NCBI RefSeq assembly: GCF_017491605.1
Contig: NZ_JAFGYY010000010.1
Span: forward strand, 62,001 to 126,000
Direction of reading: 5' to 3'
From: Pseudomonas sp. 30_B
GTDB lineage: Bacteria > Pseudomonadota > Gammaproteobacteria > Pseudomonadales > Pseudomonadaceae
DNA: 64,000 bases
The notes under the pieces: generated by a model
What the model was told of the DNA's origin: nothing
Databases searched by the model: none
What the model saw: only the letters and a program-made list of their open reading frames with translations
Program-made: the position numbers and the translations under genes
In this document: positions 38,986-48,316 of the stretch, in pieces
Layout of the letters: every line of letters begins with the position of its first letter
Numbering within the stretch: the first letter of the stretch is position 1

Positions 38986-40091
38986 GGCTGGGCCCCCGCG
39001 TCAGGCGCGACGGTTTCCTGCTGCGCGGCAGCGGCGTCGCGGCGCGAGAGATAGGCCTGCAGCGAGCTGAGGGCGGGGCCCAGGTCCGGCGTCTGCACGG
39101 TGACGGCCTGGCTGCTCAGCTCGTCGAGGCGGGTCGCCAGGGCGCGGCTGTCGGCAAGATCGGCGTTGAAGAAGTCGCCGACGATCTGCCGGGCCTGTTT
39201 CAGCGCCTGCTGGTAGACCTCCTGCTTGCCGTTCAGAGCCGCCCATTGCGCCTGTTCCAGTGCCAGGCTGAGGGCCAGGCGCACGCGGTCGAGTTGTTGG
39301 CCGGAGAGCAGCGGGCGGATGTCCTGGCCGGCGTTGAAGTCGATGCGCACGTACTGCGAGATGCGATCCCACCATTCGCTCCAGCGATCGTTGCCATCGC
39401 TCCAGGCGGTCTTCGGCCCGGTGCCGGCATCGGCGGGTTTGAAGGCGGGGTTCAACGGTTGCAGTTGTGCAGCCTGGTCACGCAGCGCGCCCAGTTGCAG
39501 GAACAGCCCGGTGCGGTCCGGACGCGGCAGGCTGCGCAGCGCTTCCAGGCTCTTGGCCAGTTGCGCGCGGGCAGCGAAGGCACCCGGATCGTTCTGCACG
39601 CGCAGGATATCGTCGGCGCCCTGCACCAGTTCGGTCGCGCTGTCGATGTCCTGCAGTGCGGACAGACGCAGCGCAGCCAGGCGCAACAGGTGCTCGGCTT
39701 CAGCCAGGCGCCATTGCTGGCGGCTCTGGCCCAGCACCTGCTTGAGCTGCTTGGCCAGCTGCTGCTGGTCGCCCTGCAGCTCCACCACCAGGCGGCGGCG
39801 GGCATCGAGTTCTTCGGCGCTCGGCAAGGCGTCCAGACGCTTGTTCAGGAGGGCGTTGCTGTTCTGCACGCTCTGCGCCTGCGCGCGGGCGTCCTCCAGC
39901 TGGGCAGCGCGCTGCTGCTCGGCGATCTTCAGCTGCTGGACTTGCCAGACACCCCAGCCGCCCGCAGCAAGGCCGGCGGCGCCGACCAGCAGAGCCAGCA
40001 GGGCAATGCCGGTGCCGCCTTTGCGCGGTGCAGGCTCACGGGCCGGATTGGTCGGAGTGGGAGTCTCTTGGGGAGTGACGGCTTCGCTCAC
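38982..40091 (-). CDS. hemX: HemX (putative uroporphyrinogen-III C-methyltransferase-like membrane protein)
   Basis: The 369-residue protein has a Pro/Thr-rich cytoplasmic N terminus and one membrane helix (GIALLALLVGAAGLAAGGWGVW). A long coiled coil and the HemX domain follow (RLAEAEHLLRLAALRLSALQD onward). It lacks the methyltransferase motifs that the family name suggests. It lies 15 bp downstream of hemD and is coupled to hemY. Confidence 0.93.
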   Translation of the reverse strand: MSEAVTPQETPTPTNPAREPAPRKGGTGIALLALLVGAAGLAAGGWGVWQVQQLKIAEQQRAAQLEDARAQAQSVQNSNALLNKRLDALPSAEELDARRRLVVELQGDQQQLAKQLKQVLGQSRQQWRLAEAEHLLRLAALRLSALQDIDSATELVQGADDILRVQNDPGAFAARAQLAKSLEALRSLPRPDRTGLFLQLGALRDQAAQLQPLNPAFKPADAGTGPKTAWSDGNDRWSEWWDRISQYVRIDFNAGQDIRPLLSGQQLDRVRLALSLALEQAQWAALNGKQEVYQQALKQARQIVGDFFNADLADSRALATRLDELSSQAVTVQTPDLGPALSSLQAYLSRRDAAAAQQETVAPDAGAQP

Positions 40092-40106
40092 AGATCCATC
40101 CTTCGC

Positions 40107-40877
40107 TCAGAAATTGTTCTTGTCGACGCTCCGCAGCGCCTCCATCAGTGCCGCAGCGCTGGCGCCCCGACAATCGATCACCCGCTGCGCGCCCAGTTCG
40201 CGGGCCTGCTCGGCCACGCGCGGACTGGGCACGAACAACGGCAGAGCACACACCTGCGGCCAGTCCTGCGCCGCCAGCTGATGCAGATATTCCAGCCCCT
40301 GTCCGCTGCTGATCGCCACGGCGTTCAGGTGCTCTTCGCGGATGCGCCGCAACAGCTCACCCGCGGGATAAGACGGCATTTCGCGCCGGTAGAGTTCCAG
40401 ATAGTCGACCGCCACGCCTTGGCCGCGCAGGCAATCGGCGAGGAATTCTCGGCCACCTTCGCCACGCAGGATCAGCACTTTCGGATCATGTACCTGCAGG
40501 GCCTGCTCCAGCGCCGGCAGCCTGAGCAGGGCTTCGCTGTCGTCGCCGTCTGCGGGGTAGTGCACGGTCAGGCCGTAGTCTTCGAGGATAGCCGCGGTCG
40601 CCGCGCCCACGCTGAACCAGCTCTGCGTCAGCGGCGGCTGCGGCCAGTAGCGGTCGAGCCGCTCAAGTCCCAGGCGCGCCGCCGGTTTGCTGACCACGAT
40701 AACCGCGCAGTAGCGGTCCAGGTCAAGAACCAGACTGCGCTCGGCCGGGGTCTCCTCCCGTGGGGCGATCGCCAGCAACGGCAGACTGGCGCTGTGGATG
40801 CCCGCCTCGGCGAGGCTCGCGGCCAGTGCCGCACACTCCTCTTCGGGACGAGTCAGCAGCAGCCGCCAGTGACTCAC
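40107..40877 (-). CDS. hemD: Uroporphyrinogen-III synthase
   Basis: The 256-residue enzyme cyclises hydroxymethylbilane with ring-D inversion. The two-lobed fold is suggested by [22 protein letters not shown] and the second-lobe GLEYLHQLA...[19 protein letters not shown]. Sequence conservation in this family is low, so context matters: the ATG overlaps the hemC stop by 4 bp, and hemX/hemY follow. Confidence 0.95.
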   Translation of the reverse strand: MSHWRLLLTRPEEECAALAASLAEAGIHSASLPLLAIAPREETPAERSLVLDLDRYCAVIVVSKPAARLGLERLDRYWPQPPLTQSWFSVGAATAAILEDYGLTVHYPADGDDSEALLRLPALEQALQVHDPKVLILRGEGGREFLADCLRGQGVAVDYLELYRREMPSYPAGELLRRIREEHLNAVAISSGQGLEYLHQLAAQDWPQVCALPLFVPSPRVAEQARELGAQRVIDCRGASAAALMEALRSVDKNNF

Positions 40878-41815
40878 GGGTGACCGGCCTCGCCGTACAC
40901 CGCCTTGAGGATTTCCTCGGCGCCCTGCTCCAGCAGCGCGTCGGCCACCTTCACGCCGAGCGTTTCAGCGTCGGCCCGCGCGGCCCGTGCTTCGGCACGC
41001 AGCAGTTGGCTACCGTCGGGCTGGCCAACCAGGCCGCGCAGCCACAATTGATCGCCTTCGAGCACGGCGTAACAGGCGATGGGCACCTGGCAGCCACCGT
41101 TGAGACGCTTGTTCAGGGCGCGCTCGGCCGTCACGCGCACGGCGGTTTCCGCATGATGCAGCGGCTGGAGCAGCGCATGGATTTCGCTGTCGGCGGTACG
41201 GCACTCGATGCCCACCGCGCCCTGGCCGCCGGCCGGCAGGCTGGCTTCGACACTGATGGAGGAGCGGATGCGATCTTCGAAGCCGAGGCGGATCAGGCCA
41301 GCGGCGGCGAGGATGATCGCGTCGTAGTCGCCGGCATCCAGCTTGGCCAGGCGGGTGTTGACGTTGCCGCGCAGGAAGCGGATCTGCAGGTCCGGGCGGC
41401 TGGCCAGGAGTTGGGCCTGGCGACGCAGGCTGGAAGTGCCGACCACGCTGCCGGCGGGCAGCTCATCGAGGCTGGCAAAGGTATTGGAGACAAAGGCGTC
41501 GCGCGGATCTTCGCGCTCGCAGATGCAGTACAAGCCCAGGCCTTCGGGGAAGTCCATCGGCACGTCCTTCATGGAGTGCACGGCGATGTCCGCCTCGTTT
41601 TCCAGCAGCGCGGTCTCCAGTTCCTTGACGAACAGGCCCTTGCCGCCAATCTTCGCCAGCGGCGCGTCGAGCAGCTTGTCGCCACGACTGGTCATGGGCA
41701 GGAGGGTAACGACCAGGCCGGGATGGGCCTGCTCCAGGCGGGCCTTGACGTATTCGGCCTGCCACAGGGCCAGCGCGCTCTGGCGCGTGGCGATACGGAT
41801 TTCGCGAGAAGACAT
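40874..41815 (-). CDS. hemC: Porphobilinogen deaminase (hydroxymethylbilane synthase)
   Basis: The 313-residue enzyme polymerises four porphobilinogens. Visible motifs are [18 protein letters not shown], the active-site VHSMKDVP and the dipyrromethane-cofactor cysteine in [13 protein letters not shown]. The length equals that of the P. aeruginosa enzyme as I recall it. The start at 41815 fits the family. It is the first gene of hemCDXY; algR ends 112 bp upstream. Confidence 0.97.
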   Translation of the reverse strand: MSSREIRIATRQSALALWQAEYVKARLEQAHPGLVVTLLPMTSRGDKLLDAPLAKIGGKGLFVKELETALLENEADIAVHSMKDVPMDFPEGLGLYCICEREDPRDAFVSNTFASLDELPAGSVVGTSSLRRQAQLLASRPDLQIRFLRGNVNTRLAKLDAGDYDAIILAAAGLIRLGFEDRIRSSISVEASLPAGGQGAVGIECRTADSEIHALLQPLHHAETAVRVTAERALNKRLNGGCQVPIACYAVLEGDQLWLRGLVGQPDGSQLLRAEARAARADAETLGVKVADALLEQGAEEILKAVYGEAGHP

Positions 41816-41927
41816 GGACAATTCCGTGCATTGAAGCGTGCAAGAGATTGCCCGCATCATAACAGCTCGCGCGCGCAGAAACCCGGGCGGGGAGCCCAGG
41901 CTTCACGCGGAATGCGGCACTGTGTCG

Positions 41928-42674
41928 CTACAGGTTATGCATGAGTCGTCGTACGCCTGCGACATGCCGGCGGCTGACGGTCAGGGCATCGCCATTGAGC
42001 CCCTTGAGGTAGAGCTGGAAGTGCCCCAGCGGGGTGCGTTGCAAACGCTCGATGCGCTCGCGGGAGACCAGCGCGTTGCGGTGGATGCGCACAAAGCGTT
42101 CGCCGAACTCGTCTTCCAGCGCCTTCAGCGGCTCATCCAGCAGCACCTCGCCGGCAGCGTGGCGCAGGGTCACGTACTTGTGGTCGGCGATGAAGAAGAT
42201 CACGTCTTCCAACGGAATCAGCTCGATGCCCTTGCGAGTCCGCGCGCTGATGTGGCTGCGCGGGCCAGGGCCACCGGCCGCCGGGGGCTTGGTCAGCGCC
42301 GCCAGCTGCACGCGGTTGGGCCGCGAGGCTTTCTTCAATGCTTCGGCCAAGTCCTCGCTGCGGACCGGCTTGACCAGGTAGCCGACCGCGCTGACCTGGA
42401 ACGCCTCCAGGGCGAATTCGTCATGGGCGGTGCAGAAGATCACCGCCGGCGGGGCTTCACGCTCGCACAGCCTGGCCGCCACCTGAAGCCCGTCCAGGCC
42501 GGGCATGCGGATATCCAGCAGGACGATATCCGGCTTCAGGCTGTCGATCAGTGTCAGCGCTTCTTCACCATTGCTGGCAGAGGGTTCAAGGACGCGATAG
42601 CCGTCCATTTGCCCTACCAGCCGGGCCAGGCGCTCTCGCGCCAGGGGTTCGTCATCGACGATCAGGACATTCAT
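41928..42674 (-). CDS. algR: AlgR LytTR-type response regulator
   Basis: The 248-residue regulator of alginate, type IV pili and virulence has a receiver domain MNVLIVDDEPLARERLARLV with phosphoacceptor D54 (VLLDIRMPG) and K in VGYLVKP. A C-terminal LytTR DNA-binding domain follows (FVRIHRNALVSRERIERLQ). The start is 4 bp after the algZ stop, the usual algZ-algR arrangement. Confidence 0.97.
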   Translation of the reverse strand: MNVLIVDDEPLARERLARLVGQMDGYRVLEPSASNGEEALTLIDSLKPDIVLLDIRMPGLDGLQVAARLCEREAPPAVIFCTAHDEFALEAFQVSAVGYLVKPVRSEDLAEALKKASRPNRVQLAALTKPPAAGGPGPRSHISARTRKGIELIPLEDVIFFIADHKYVTLRHAAGEVLLDEPLKALEDEFGERFVRIHRNALVSRERIERLQRTPLGHFQLYLKGLNGDALTVSRRHVAGVRRLMHNL

Positions 42675-42678
42675 AAGC

Positions 42679-43749
42679 TCAGGCTTCCTGCATGAGACGC
42701 GCACATGGATAGCGTAGACAGGTGTAGTGCCGTCCGTCACGGCGCTCGACGCTGAGACTAGCTTTTGGCCCGAAAAGTGCCGCAAGTCTCGCCGCAATAT
42801 TTTGCAGCGCCTGCTTGGTCCCCTTCGTGGGCGACGTCTGCGTCGACTCGTCGTACGGGTTGCTCACGCAGAGCTGGAATACACCGTCACGGTAGTCCGC
42901 CTCAACCTTCACCAGTCCGCCTTCAATGCGCGGCTGGATGCCATAAATCAGCGAGTTCTCCAGCAAGGGCTGCAACGTCAGCTGGGGGATCGGCACGCCA
43001 TCGGGCACGCCACCCACCTGCCAGTCCAGCTGCAAGCGGTCGCCAAGACGAAACTGCTCTATGGAAAGATAGCGTCTGGCCAACTCGAGTTCCTCCCCCC
43101 AGGAAATTAATGTTCCCGGCTTGGCCAGGCTGGCACGGAACAGGTCCGACAGATTCAGCACCGCCTGCTCGGCCTTGCCCGGGTCGAGCTCGATCAGACT
43201 GGCGATGCTATTGAGGCTGTTGAACAGGAAATGCGGACGGATACGCGCCTGCAGCGACTCGATCCGTGCCCGCAGTTCGGCCTGTTCCTGACGCCGCCAT
43301 TGGCTCAGGAGATAAAAGTAGCGTAGCAACAGGGTGGACATGATGAGGGCGATCAATGCATGGCGCAGGTAAAGATTCACCTCGCCGGTACGCGACATCG
43401 GCCCGCCCAGGGACAGGTAGTCAGCCGCCGCCGTGCATCCGAGGGTCAGCGCCACCACCAGCGCGCAGCTGATCGCCCCCGCACGCCAGGCTGGCCAGCG
43501 TGCCAGCAGCGGCCGCAGGCGGCACAGCAGGCCAGCCGAGAGCAGCACGATCCACTGCACGAAAAGCGAGATCAATGACAGGCGTACCCAGTTGAAACTG
43601 GGCGTCATCGGTTCGGCCAGCACGATCACCAGCACCAGCATCTCGGCCAGCACCACCAGGCTGAACAGCGCCTCGGGCTGGCAGAGCTCGGGAATGAAGA
43701 AGTCGTCTTCGGGTGCCGGTCGGGTGCCGGTCTTGGCAAGTATGAGCAT
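42679..43749 (-). CDS. algZ: AlgZ/FimS unorthodox sensor kinase
   Basis: The 356-residue membrane protein is the partner of AlgR. It has several N-terminal helices, then a LytS-type kinase region with RPHFLFNSLNSIASLIELDP, where the His of PHFLFN is the expected phosphorylation site. A degenerate ATPase end follows (PQLTLQPLLENSLIYGIQP). I start at 43749, where the sequence aligns with the known family start before APEDDFFIPELCQPEALF; the longer frame runs into the argH promoter. Confidence 0.94.
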   Translation of the reverse strand: MLILAKTGTRPAPEDDFFIPELCQPEALFSLVVLAEMLVLVIVLAEPMTPSFNWVRLSLISLFVQWIVLLSAGLLCRLRPLLARWPAWRAGAISCALVVALTLGCTAAADYLSLGGPMSRTGEVNLYLRHALIALIMSTLLLRYFYLLSQWRRQEQAELRARIESLQARIRPHFLFNSLNSIASLIELDPGKAEQAVLNLSDLFRASLAKPGTLISWGEELELARRYLSIEQFRLGDRLQLDWQVGGVPDGVPIPQLTLQPLLENSLIYGIQPRIEGGLVKVEADYRDGVFQLCVSNPYDESTQTSPTKGTKQALQNIAARLAALFGPKASLSVERRDGRHYTCLRYPCARLMQEA

Positions 43750-43907
43750 CGACGCAGTTTCCGTAAGCGTCCGCACGGCGGCAAGCACGGCGTGCGACCA
43801 GAGCCGGGAATTGTCGGAGAGCGCAAGGATCGGCCGGGGTTGCACGGCGATTCCCGGCCACTCCCCCACCCCAACCGCCAAAGCGCCGCCGGTTTTGTCG
43901 TTCAGCC

Positions 43908-43916
43908 TGCTATTAT
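43908..43916 (+). promoter_or_regulatory. Candidate extended -10 promoter for argH
   Basis: TGC-TATTAT lies 64 bp before the argH ATG in the 230-bp divergent algZ-argH region. No good -35 box is visible, which is compatible with an extended -10 promoter. Confidence 0.4.
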
Positions 43917-43979
43917 CGTCGCACTTTGCCCGTCATGCAGGCCGCGCGCCGCGCCTGCCCGTTTCCGCGAGAGAAATCC

Positions 43980-45374
43980 ATGAGCGTAGAGAAGACCAAC
44001 CAGTCCTGGGGCGGCCGCTTCAGCGAGCCCGTCGATGCCTTTGTCGCCCGCTTCACCGCCTCCGTCGACTTCGACAAGCGCCTCTACCGCCACGACATCA
44101 TGGGCTCCATCGCCCACGCCACCATGCTGGCCAAGGTCGGCGTGCTGACCGACGCCGAGCGCGACACCATCATCGATGGCCTCAAGCAGATCCAGAGCGA
44201 GATCGAGGCCGGCAACTTCGACTGGCGCGTCGACCTGGAAGACGTGCACATGAACATCGAAGCGCGCCTGACCGACCGCATCGGCATAACCGGCAAGAAA
44301 CTGCACACCGGCCGTTCGCGCAACGACCAGGTGGCCACCGACATCCGCCTGTGGCTGCGCGACGAGATCGACCTGATCCTGGCCGAAATCACCCGCCTGC
44401 AGCAGGGCCTGCTGGGTCTGGCGGAAGCCGAAGCGGACACCATCATGCCCGGCTTCACCCACCTGCAGACCGCCCAGCCGGTGACCTTCGGGCACCACCT
44501 GCTGGCCTGGTTCGAAATGCTCAGCCGCGACTACGAGCGCCTGGTCGACTGCCGCAAGCGCGCCAACCGCATGCCCCTGGGCAGCGCCGCGCTGGCCGGC
44601 ACCACCTACCCGATCGACCGCAGCATCACCTGCGAGCTGCTCGGCTTCGAAGCCATCTCCGGCAACTCGCTGGACGGCGTTTCCGATCGTGACTTCGCCA
44701 TCGAATTCTGCGCCGCCGCCGCCGTGGCGATGATGCACCTGTCGCGCTTCTCCGAAGAGCTGGTGCTCTGGACCAGCGCCCAGTTCCAGTTCATCGACCT
44801 GCCCGACCGCTTCTGCACCGGCTCCTCGATCATGCCGCAGAAGAAGAACCCCGACGTGCCGGAGCTGGTACGCGGCAAGTCCGGCCGCGTGTTCGGTCAC
44901 CTCGCCGGCCTGCTGACCCTGATGAAGGGCCAGCCGCTGGCGTACAACAAGGACAACCAGGAAGACAAGGAGCCGCTGTTCGACGCCGCCGACACCCTGC
45001 GCGACAGCCTGCGTGCCTTCGCCGACATGGTTCCGGCGATCAAGCCCAAGCGCGAGATCATGCGCGAAGCGGCCCGCCGCGGCTTCTCCACCGCCACTGA
45101 CCTCGCGGACTACCTGGTCCGCAAGGGCCTGCCCTTCCGCGACTGCCACGAGATCGTCGGCCACGCGGTGAAGTACGGCGTGGACAGCGGCAAGGATCTG
45201 GCCGAGATGAGCCTGGACGAGCTGCGCCAGTTCAGCGACCAGATCGCCGACGACGTGTTCGCCGTGCTGACCCTGGAAGGCTCGGTGAACGCCCGCGACC
45301 ACATCGGCGGCACTGCGCCCAAGCAGGTTCGCGCCGCCGTCGTGCGGGGCAAGGAACTGCTCGCCGCGCGCTAA
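43980..45374 (+). CDS. argH: Argininosuccinate lyase
   Basis: The 464-residue enzyme splits argininosuccinate into arginine and fumarate, the last arginine step. It shows [20 protein letters not shown], the substrate loop [12 protein letters not shown], and the superfamily signature [19 protein letters not shown] lies before the ATG at 43980. It is divergent from algZ, as in other pseudomonads. Confidence 0.98.
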   Translation: MSVEKTNQSWGGRFSEPVDAFVARFTASVDFDKRLYRHDIMGSIAHATMLAKVGVLTDAERDTIIDGLKQIQSEIEAGNFDWRVDLEDVHMNIEARLTDRIGITGKKLHTGRSRNDQVATDIRLWLRDEIDLILAEITRLQQGLLGLAEAEADTIMPGFTHLQTAQPVTFGHHLLAWFEMLSRDYERLVDCRKRANRMPLGSAALAGTTYPIDRSITCELLGFEAISGNSLDGVSDRDFAIEFCAAAAVAMMHLSRFSEELVLWTSAQFQFIDLPDRFCTGSSIMPQKKNPDVPELVRGKSGRVFGHLAGLLTLMKGQPLAYNKDNQEDKEPLFDAADTLRDSLRAFADMVPAIKPKREIMREAARRGFSTATDLADYLVRKGLPFRDCHEIVGHAVKYGVDSGKDLAEMSLDELRQFSDQIADDVFAVLTLEGSVNARDHIGGTAPKQVRAAVVRGKELLAAR

Positions 45375-45382
45375 GTGTGATT

Positions 45383-45410
45383 GGCCGCGCCGCCAGGCGC
45401 GGCCTTCCCT
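45383..45410 (+). terminator. Terminator after argH
   Basis: The stem GGCCGCGCC / GGCGCGGCC is followed by TTCCCTTCTT. The T tract is imperfect. Confidence 0.7.
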
Positions 45411-45413
45411 TCT

Positions 45414-46607
45414 TCAGCTTCTGCTGAGAAAACCCAGCTGCGCCGGCGTCAGCTGCAGCATGCGCACCGCCTTGTGCTCCGACAGGCTCGGTAATTCAGC
45501 TTCCGGCAGGCGCGCCGCATTGGCGGCCAGGTTGACGATCAGCGCCTCGCGGCTGAGCACGCCACCGTTCAGGGCGTAGGCCGCCGCGATCAGGTTGCGC
45601 AACTCCAGCGGCAGGCGCCAACGGGTGCGCAACGCCGAGCCGAAGCTTGCCCCATGCTCGGCCAGCGCTGCATCCACTTCGCGCTCGCTGAGCGCTCCAC
45701 CCGCGCTGTTCCAGTCCTGCAGGCTACGCAGCAAGGCCAGGTCGCCCAGGCAATGCAGCAGGCCCGCGGTGAAGCAACGATCGGCATCCGCACCCAGCGA
45801 CTCGGCCAGCGCAAAGGCGCCATCGGCCGTGTGGCGCGAGAGCTGCCAGAAGCGTTCGGCATGCTCCTTGAGCAGCGGATCGTCCAGCGTCGCAGCACGC
45901 TGCAGCGCCACCGCCAGCATCAGATTCAGGGCATGGGCAACACCCAGCCGCGACAGCGCCTGCAGGAGCGTCTGGCACGGCATGCCGACGTGCCGCGCGG
46001 CACTGTTGGCGGCGGAGATCAGGCAGGCGGTGATCTGCGGGTCATGACCGAACTCCTGCTCCAGCATCTCCAGGTTGATGTCGCCGGCCTCCATGCAGCG
46101 GTTCACCGCCTTGCCGACTTCGCCCATCAGCGGGGCACCCTCGGTGGCGTCGCGCTCGGTCTGCAGAAAGCGCCCCAGCGACAGGCTCTGCTCCAGTGCC
46201 GGCAGCTCGCAGACGACGTTCTCCCCTGGCGCCAGCAACAGGGCGCGCAGGCGTTCGCGCAGGTTCTCGGCGTTGTACGGTTTAACCAGATAGGCCGTCG
46301 GCGCCAACGGCAGGGCCGCGCGCACGCTGGCCGCGTCCGCCTTCGCGCTGATCAGGATGAAGGGTTGCGCCGCCCCCCGGCGCAATACGCGGACCTGACG
46401 CAGAAGCTCCAGGCCATCGCTGCCGGGCAGTTCCTGTTCAGCCAGCACCAGGGCGAACGGTTGCCGCTTGCAGGCATCGATTGCCGCCAGCCCGTCCTCG
46501 CAGAACTGCACTGTGGCATCGCAACGCACGCTGAGCACCAGTTGGCCCAGCAGTTCGCGGCTCCAGGGATCGCTGGCCGCAACCAACACGCCAGGAGAAA
46601 CGCTCAT
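45414..46607 (-). CDS. Pseudo-receiver plus HDOD domain signalling protein
   Basis: The 397-residue protein has a receiver-like domain (residues 1-125) joined to an HDOD domain (about 150-350, MGEVGKAVNRCMEAGDINLEMLEQEFGHDPQI and SRLGVAHALNLMLAVAL). In the receiver the phosphoacceptor Asp is Glu57 (LVLAEQELPG), while the K of AYLVKPY remains. The N-terminal acidic pair is reduced to one Asp (D13). The domain is therefore unlikely to be phosphorylated normally, and Glu may mimic the active state. HDOD proteins act in signalling or RNA/stress control. It is upstream of gabT in the same direction but separated by a terminator. Confidence 0.9.
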   Translation of the reverse strand: MSVSPGVLVAASDPWSRELLGQLVLSVRCDATVQFCEDGLAAIDACKRQPFALVLAEQELPGSDGLELLRQVRVLRRGAAQPFILISAKADAASVRAALPLAPTAYLVKPYNAENLRERLRALLLAPGENVVCELPALEQSLSLGRFLQTERDATEGAPLMGEVGKAVNRCMEAGDINLEMLEQEFGHDPQITACLISAANSAARHVGMPCQTLLQALSRLGVAHALNLMLAVALQRAATLDDPLLKEHAERFWQLSRHTADGAFALAESLGADADRCFTAGLLHCLGDLALLRSLQDWNSAGGALSEREVDAALAEHGASFGSALRTRWRLPLELRNLIAAAYALNGGVLSREALIVNLAANAARLPEAELPSLSEHKAVRMLQLTPAQLGFLSRS

Positions 46608-46777
46608 GGATCACCTCGTTCGAGACAGACGCCCAACGCCGGCACGAACAACCGATCCAGAGCGGTCCCTGCCGGTCTGCGCTTCCTCGGATGCCGCCAG
46701 CGTGAGGCCTACGGAATAATGCGCAGCGTAGTCCAAAGCCTAGGCGCTTTCCCATGAGCACCATCAATTTCGGACAC

Positions 46778-46808
46778 AAAAAAAGGCCCGCTTGCGCGGG
46801 CCTTTTTC
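46778..46808 (-). terminator. Terminator after gabT
   Basis: The stem AAAAAGGCCCGC / GCGGGCCTTTTT has the loop TTGC, 25 bp after the gabT stop. Confidence 0.92.
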
Positions 46809-46833
46809 ATTACAGCGGCTAAACCGTCAAGGC

Positions 46834-48114
46834 TCAGGCCAGCTCGTCGAAGCACTCGGCCAGGATGGCCAGGCCCTTGTCCAGCTGGGCGTCCGGGATG
46901 GTTACCGGCATCAGGAAGCGAATGACGTTGTAGTAGGTGCCGCAGGAGAGCAGGATCAGACCTTTCTCACGGGCACGAACCACGATCTTGCTGACCAGTT
47001 CGGCAGCCGGCTTGTTGTGATCGCCGCCTTCGAACAGCTCGATGGCAACCATCGAACCCAGGCCACGAACGTCGCCGATTACCTTGTGCTTGGCCTGGAT
47101 GTCGCGCAGACCTGCCTTCAGACGCTCGCCAACAGCCTGCGAACGCTCCAGCAGCTTCTCTTCGTCGAACACTTTCAGCACGGCCAGGGCCGCGGCGCAG
47201 GCGATCGGGCTACCGGCGTAGGTGCCGCCCAGGCCGCCGGGAGCGATGGCGTCCATGATTTCGGCCTTGCCGGAAACGCCGGAGATCGGGAAACCGCCGC
47301 CAACGGACTTGGCGAAGGTGGTCAGGTCCGGAACGATGCCCAGTTGCTCGGTGGCGAAGAAGGTGCCGGTACGGCCAGCGCCAGTCTGCACTTCGTCAGC
47401 GATCAGCAGGATGCCGTGCTCGTCGCACAGGGCGCGCAGGCGCTGCATGAACGGCTTGGAGTTGACGTAGAAGCCACCCTCGCCCTGAACCGGCTCGATG
47501 ATGATGGCGGCGATGTCGCGCGGCTGGGCATCGTTCTTGAAGATGCGCTCGATGCTGGCGATCGACTCGTCTTCGCTGATGCCGTGCAGTTCGCACGGAG
47601 CCAGGGCGCGGAAGATGCCGCCCGGCATCAGGCCCATGCCGGCGGAGTACGGAACGACCTTGCCGGTCAGGCCCAGGGTCATCATGGTACGCCCGTGGTA
47701 GGCGCCGGTGAAGGCGATCACGCCAGCGCGGCCGGTGGCGGCACGGGCGATCTTGACGGCGTTTTCAACGGCTTCGGAGCCGGAGGTGACCAGCAGGGTC
47801 TTCTTCGGGAAGTTGCCCGGAACGCGCTTGGCGATCTCTTCGGCCAGCTCGATGTAGGGCTCGTACGCCAGCACCTGGAAGCAGGTGTGGGACAGCTTGG
47901 TCAGTTGCTCCTGAACGGCGGCAACCACTTTCGGGTGCAGGTGGCCGGTGTTCAGTACTGCGATGCCGCCGGCGAAGTCGATGTACTCACGACCTTCGAC
48001 GTCCCACACGGTGGAGTTCTCGGCGCGCTCGGCGACGACCGGGTGGATCTGGCCTACACCGCGCGGTACGGCGGCCTGACGACGTTGCAGCAGGGATTCG
48101 TTGGTTTTGCTCAT
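46834..48114 (-). CDS. gabT: 4-aminobutyrate aminotransferase
   Basis: The 426-residue class III PLP enzyme transfers the amino group of GABA to 2-oxoglutarate, giving succinate semialdehyde. It has GSEAVENAVKIARAATGR, TGAYHGRTMMTLGLTGK, IADEVQTGAGRTGTFFA and the PLP lysine in TTFAKSVGGGFPISG. The gabD gene lies 202 bp upstream on the same strand. 5-aminovalerate is a common second substrate in Pseudomonas. Confidence 0.97.
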   Translation of the reverse strand: MSKTNESLLQRRQAAVPRGVGQIHPVVAERAENSTVWDVEGREYIDFAGGIAVLNTGHLHPKVVAAVQEQLTKLSHTCFQVLAYEPYIELAEEIAKRVPGNFPKKTLLVTSGSEAVENAVKIARAATGRAGVIAFTGAYHGRTMMTLGLTGKVVPYSAGMGLMPGGIFRALAPCELHGISEDESIASIERIFKNDAQPRDIAAIIIEPVQGEGGFYVNSKPFMQRLRALCDEHGILLIADEVQTGAGRTGTFFATEQLGIVPDLTTFAKSVGGGFPISGVSGKAEIMDAIAPGGLGGTYAGSPIACAAALAVLKVFDEEKLLERSQAVGERLKAGLRDIQAKHKVIGDVRGLGSMVAIELFEGGDHNKPAAELVSKIVVRAREKGLILLSCGTYYNVIRFLMPVTIPDAQLDKGLAILAECFDELA

Positions 48115-48316
48115 AGCTTCCTCAGTGGCCGCTCATCGGGCGACCGGATCAAAGGATGAAAGCGGGGAGAAGCCTCACGCGACAGCATACGATGATCGAC
48201 TGTCGTGGAACTTGCGGCCCGCCAGACGGGTTGTCCGGTGCTACCACCGGAAAACGCCGACGCGAAGGTGGCTGTCAGCTCTTGCCTGCCACCCGCGCGC
48301 CCACGGAAAAATCAGC

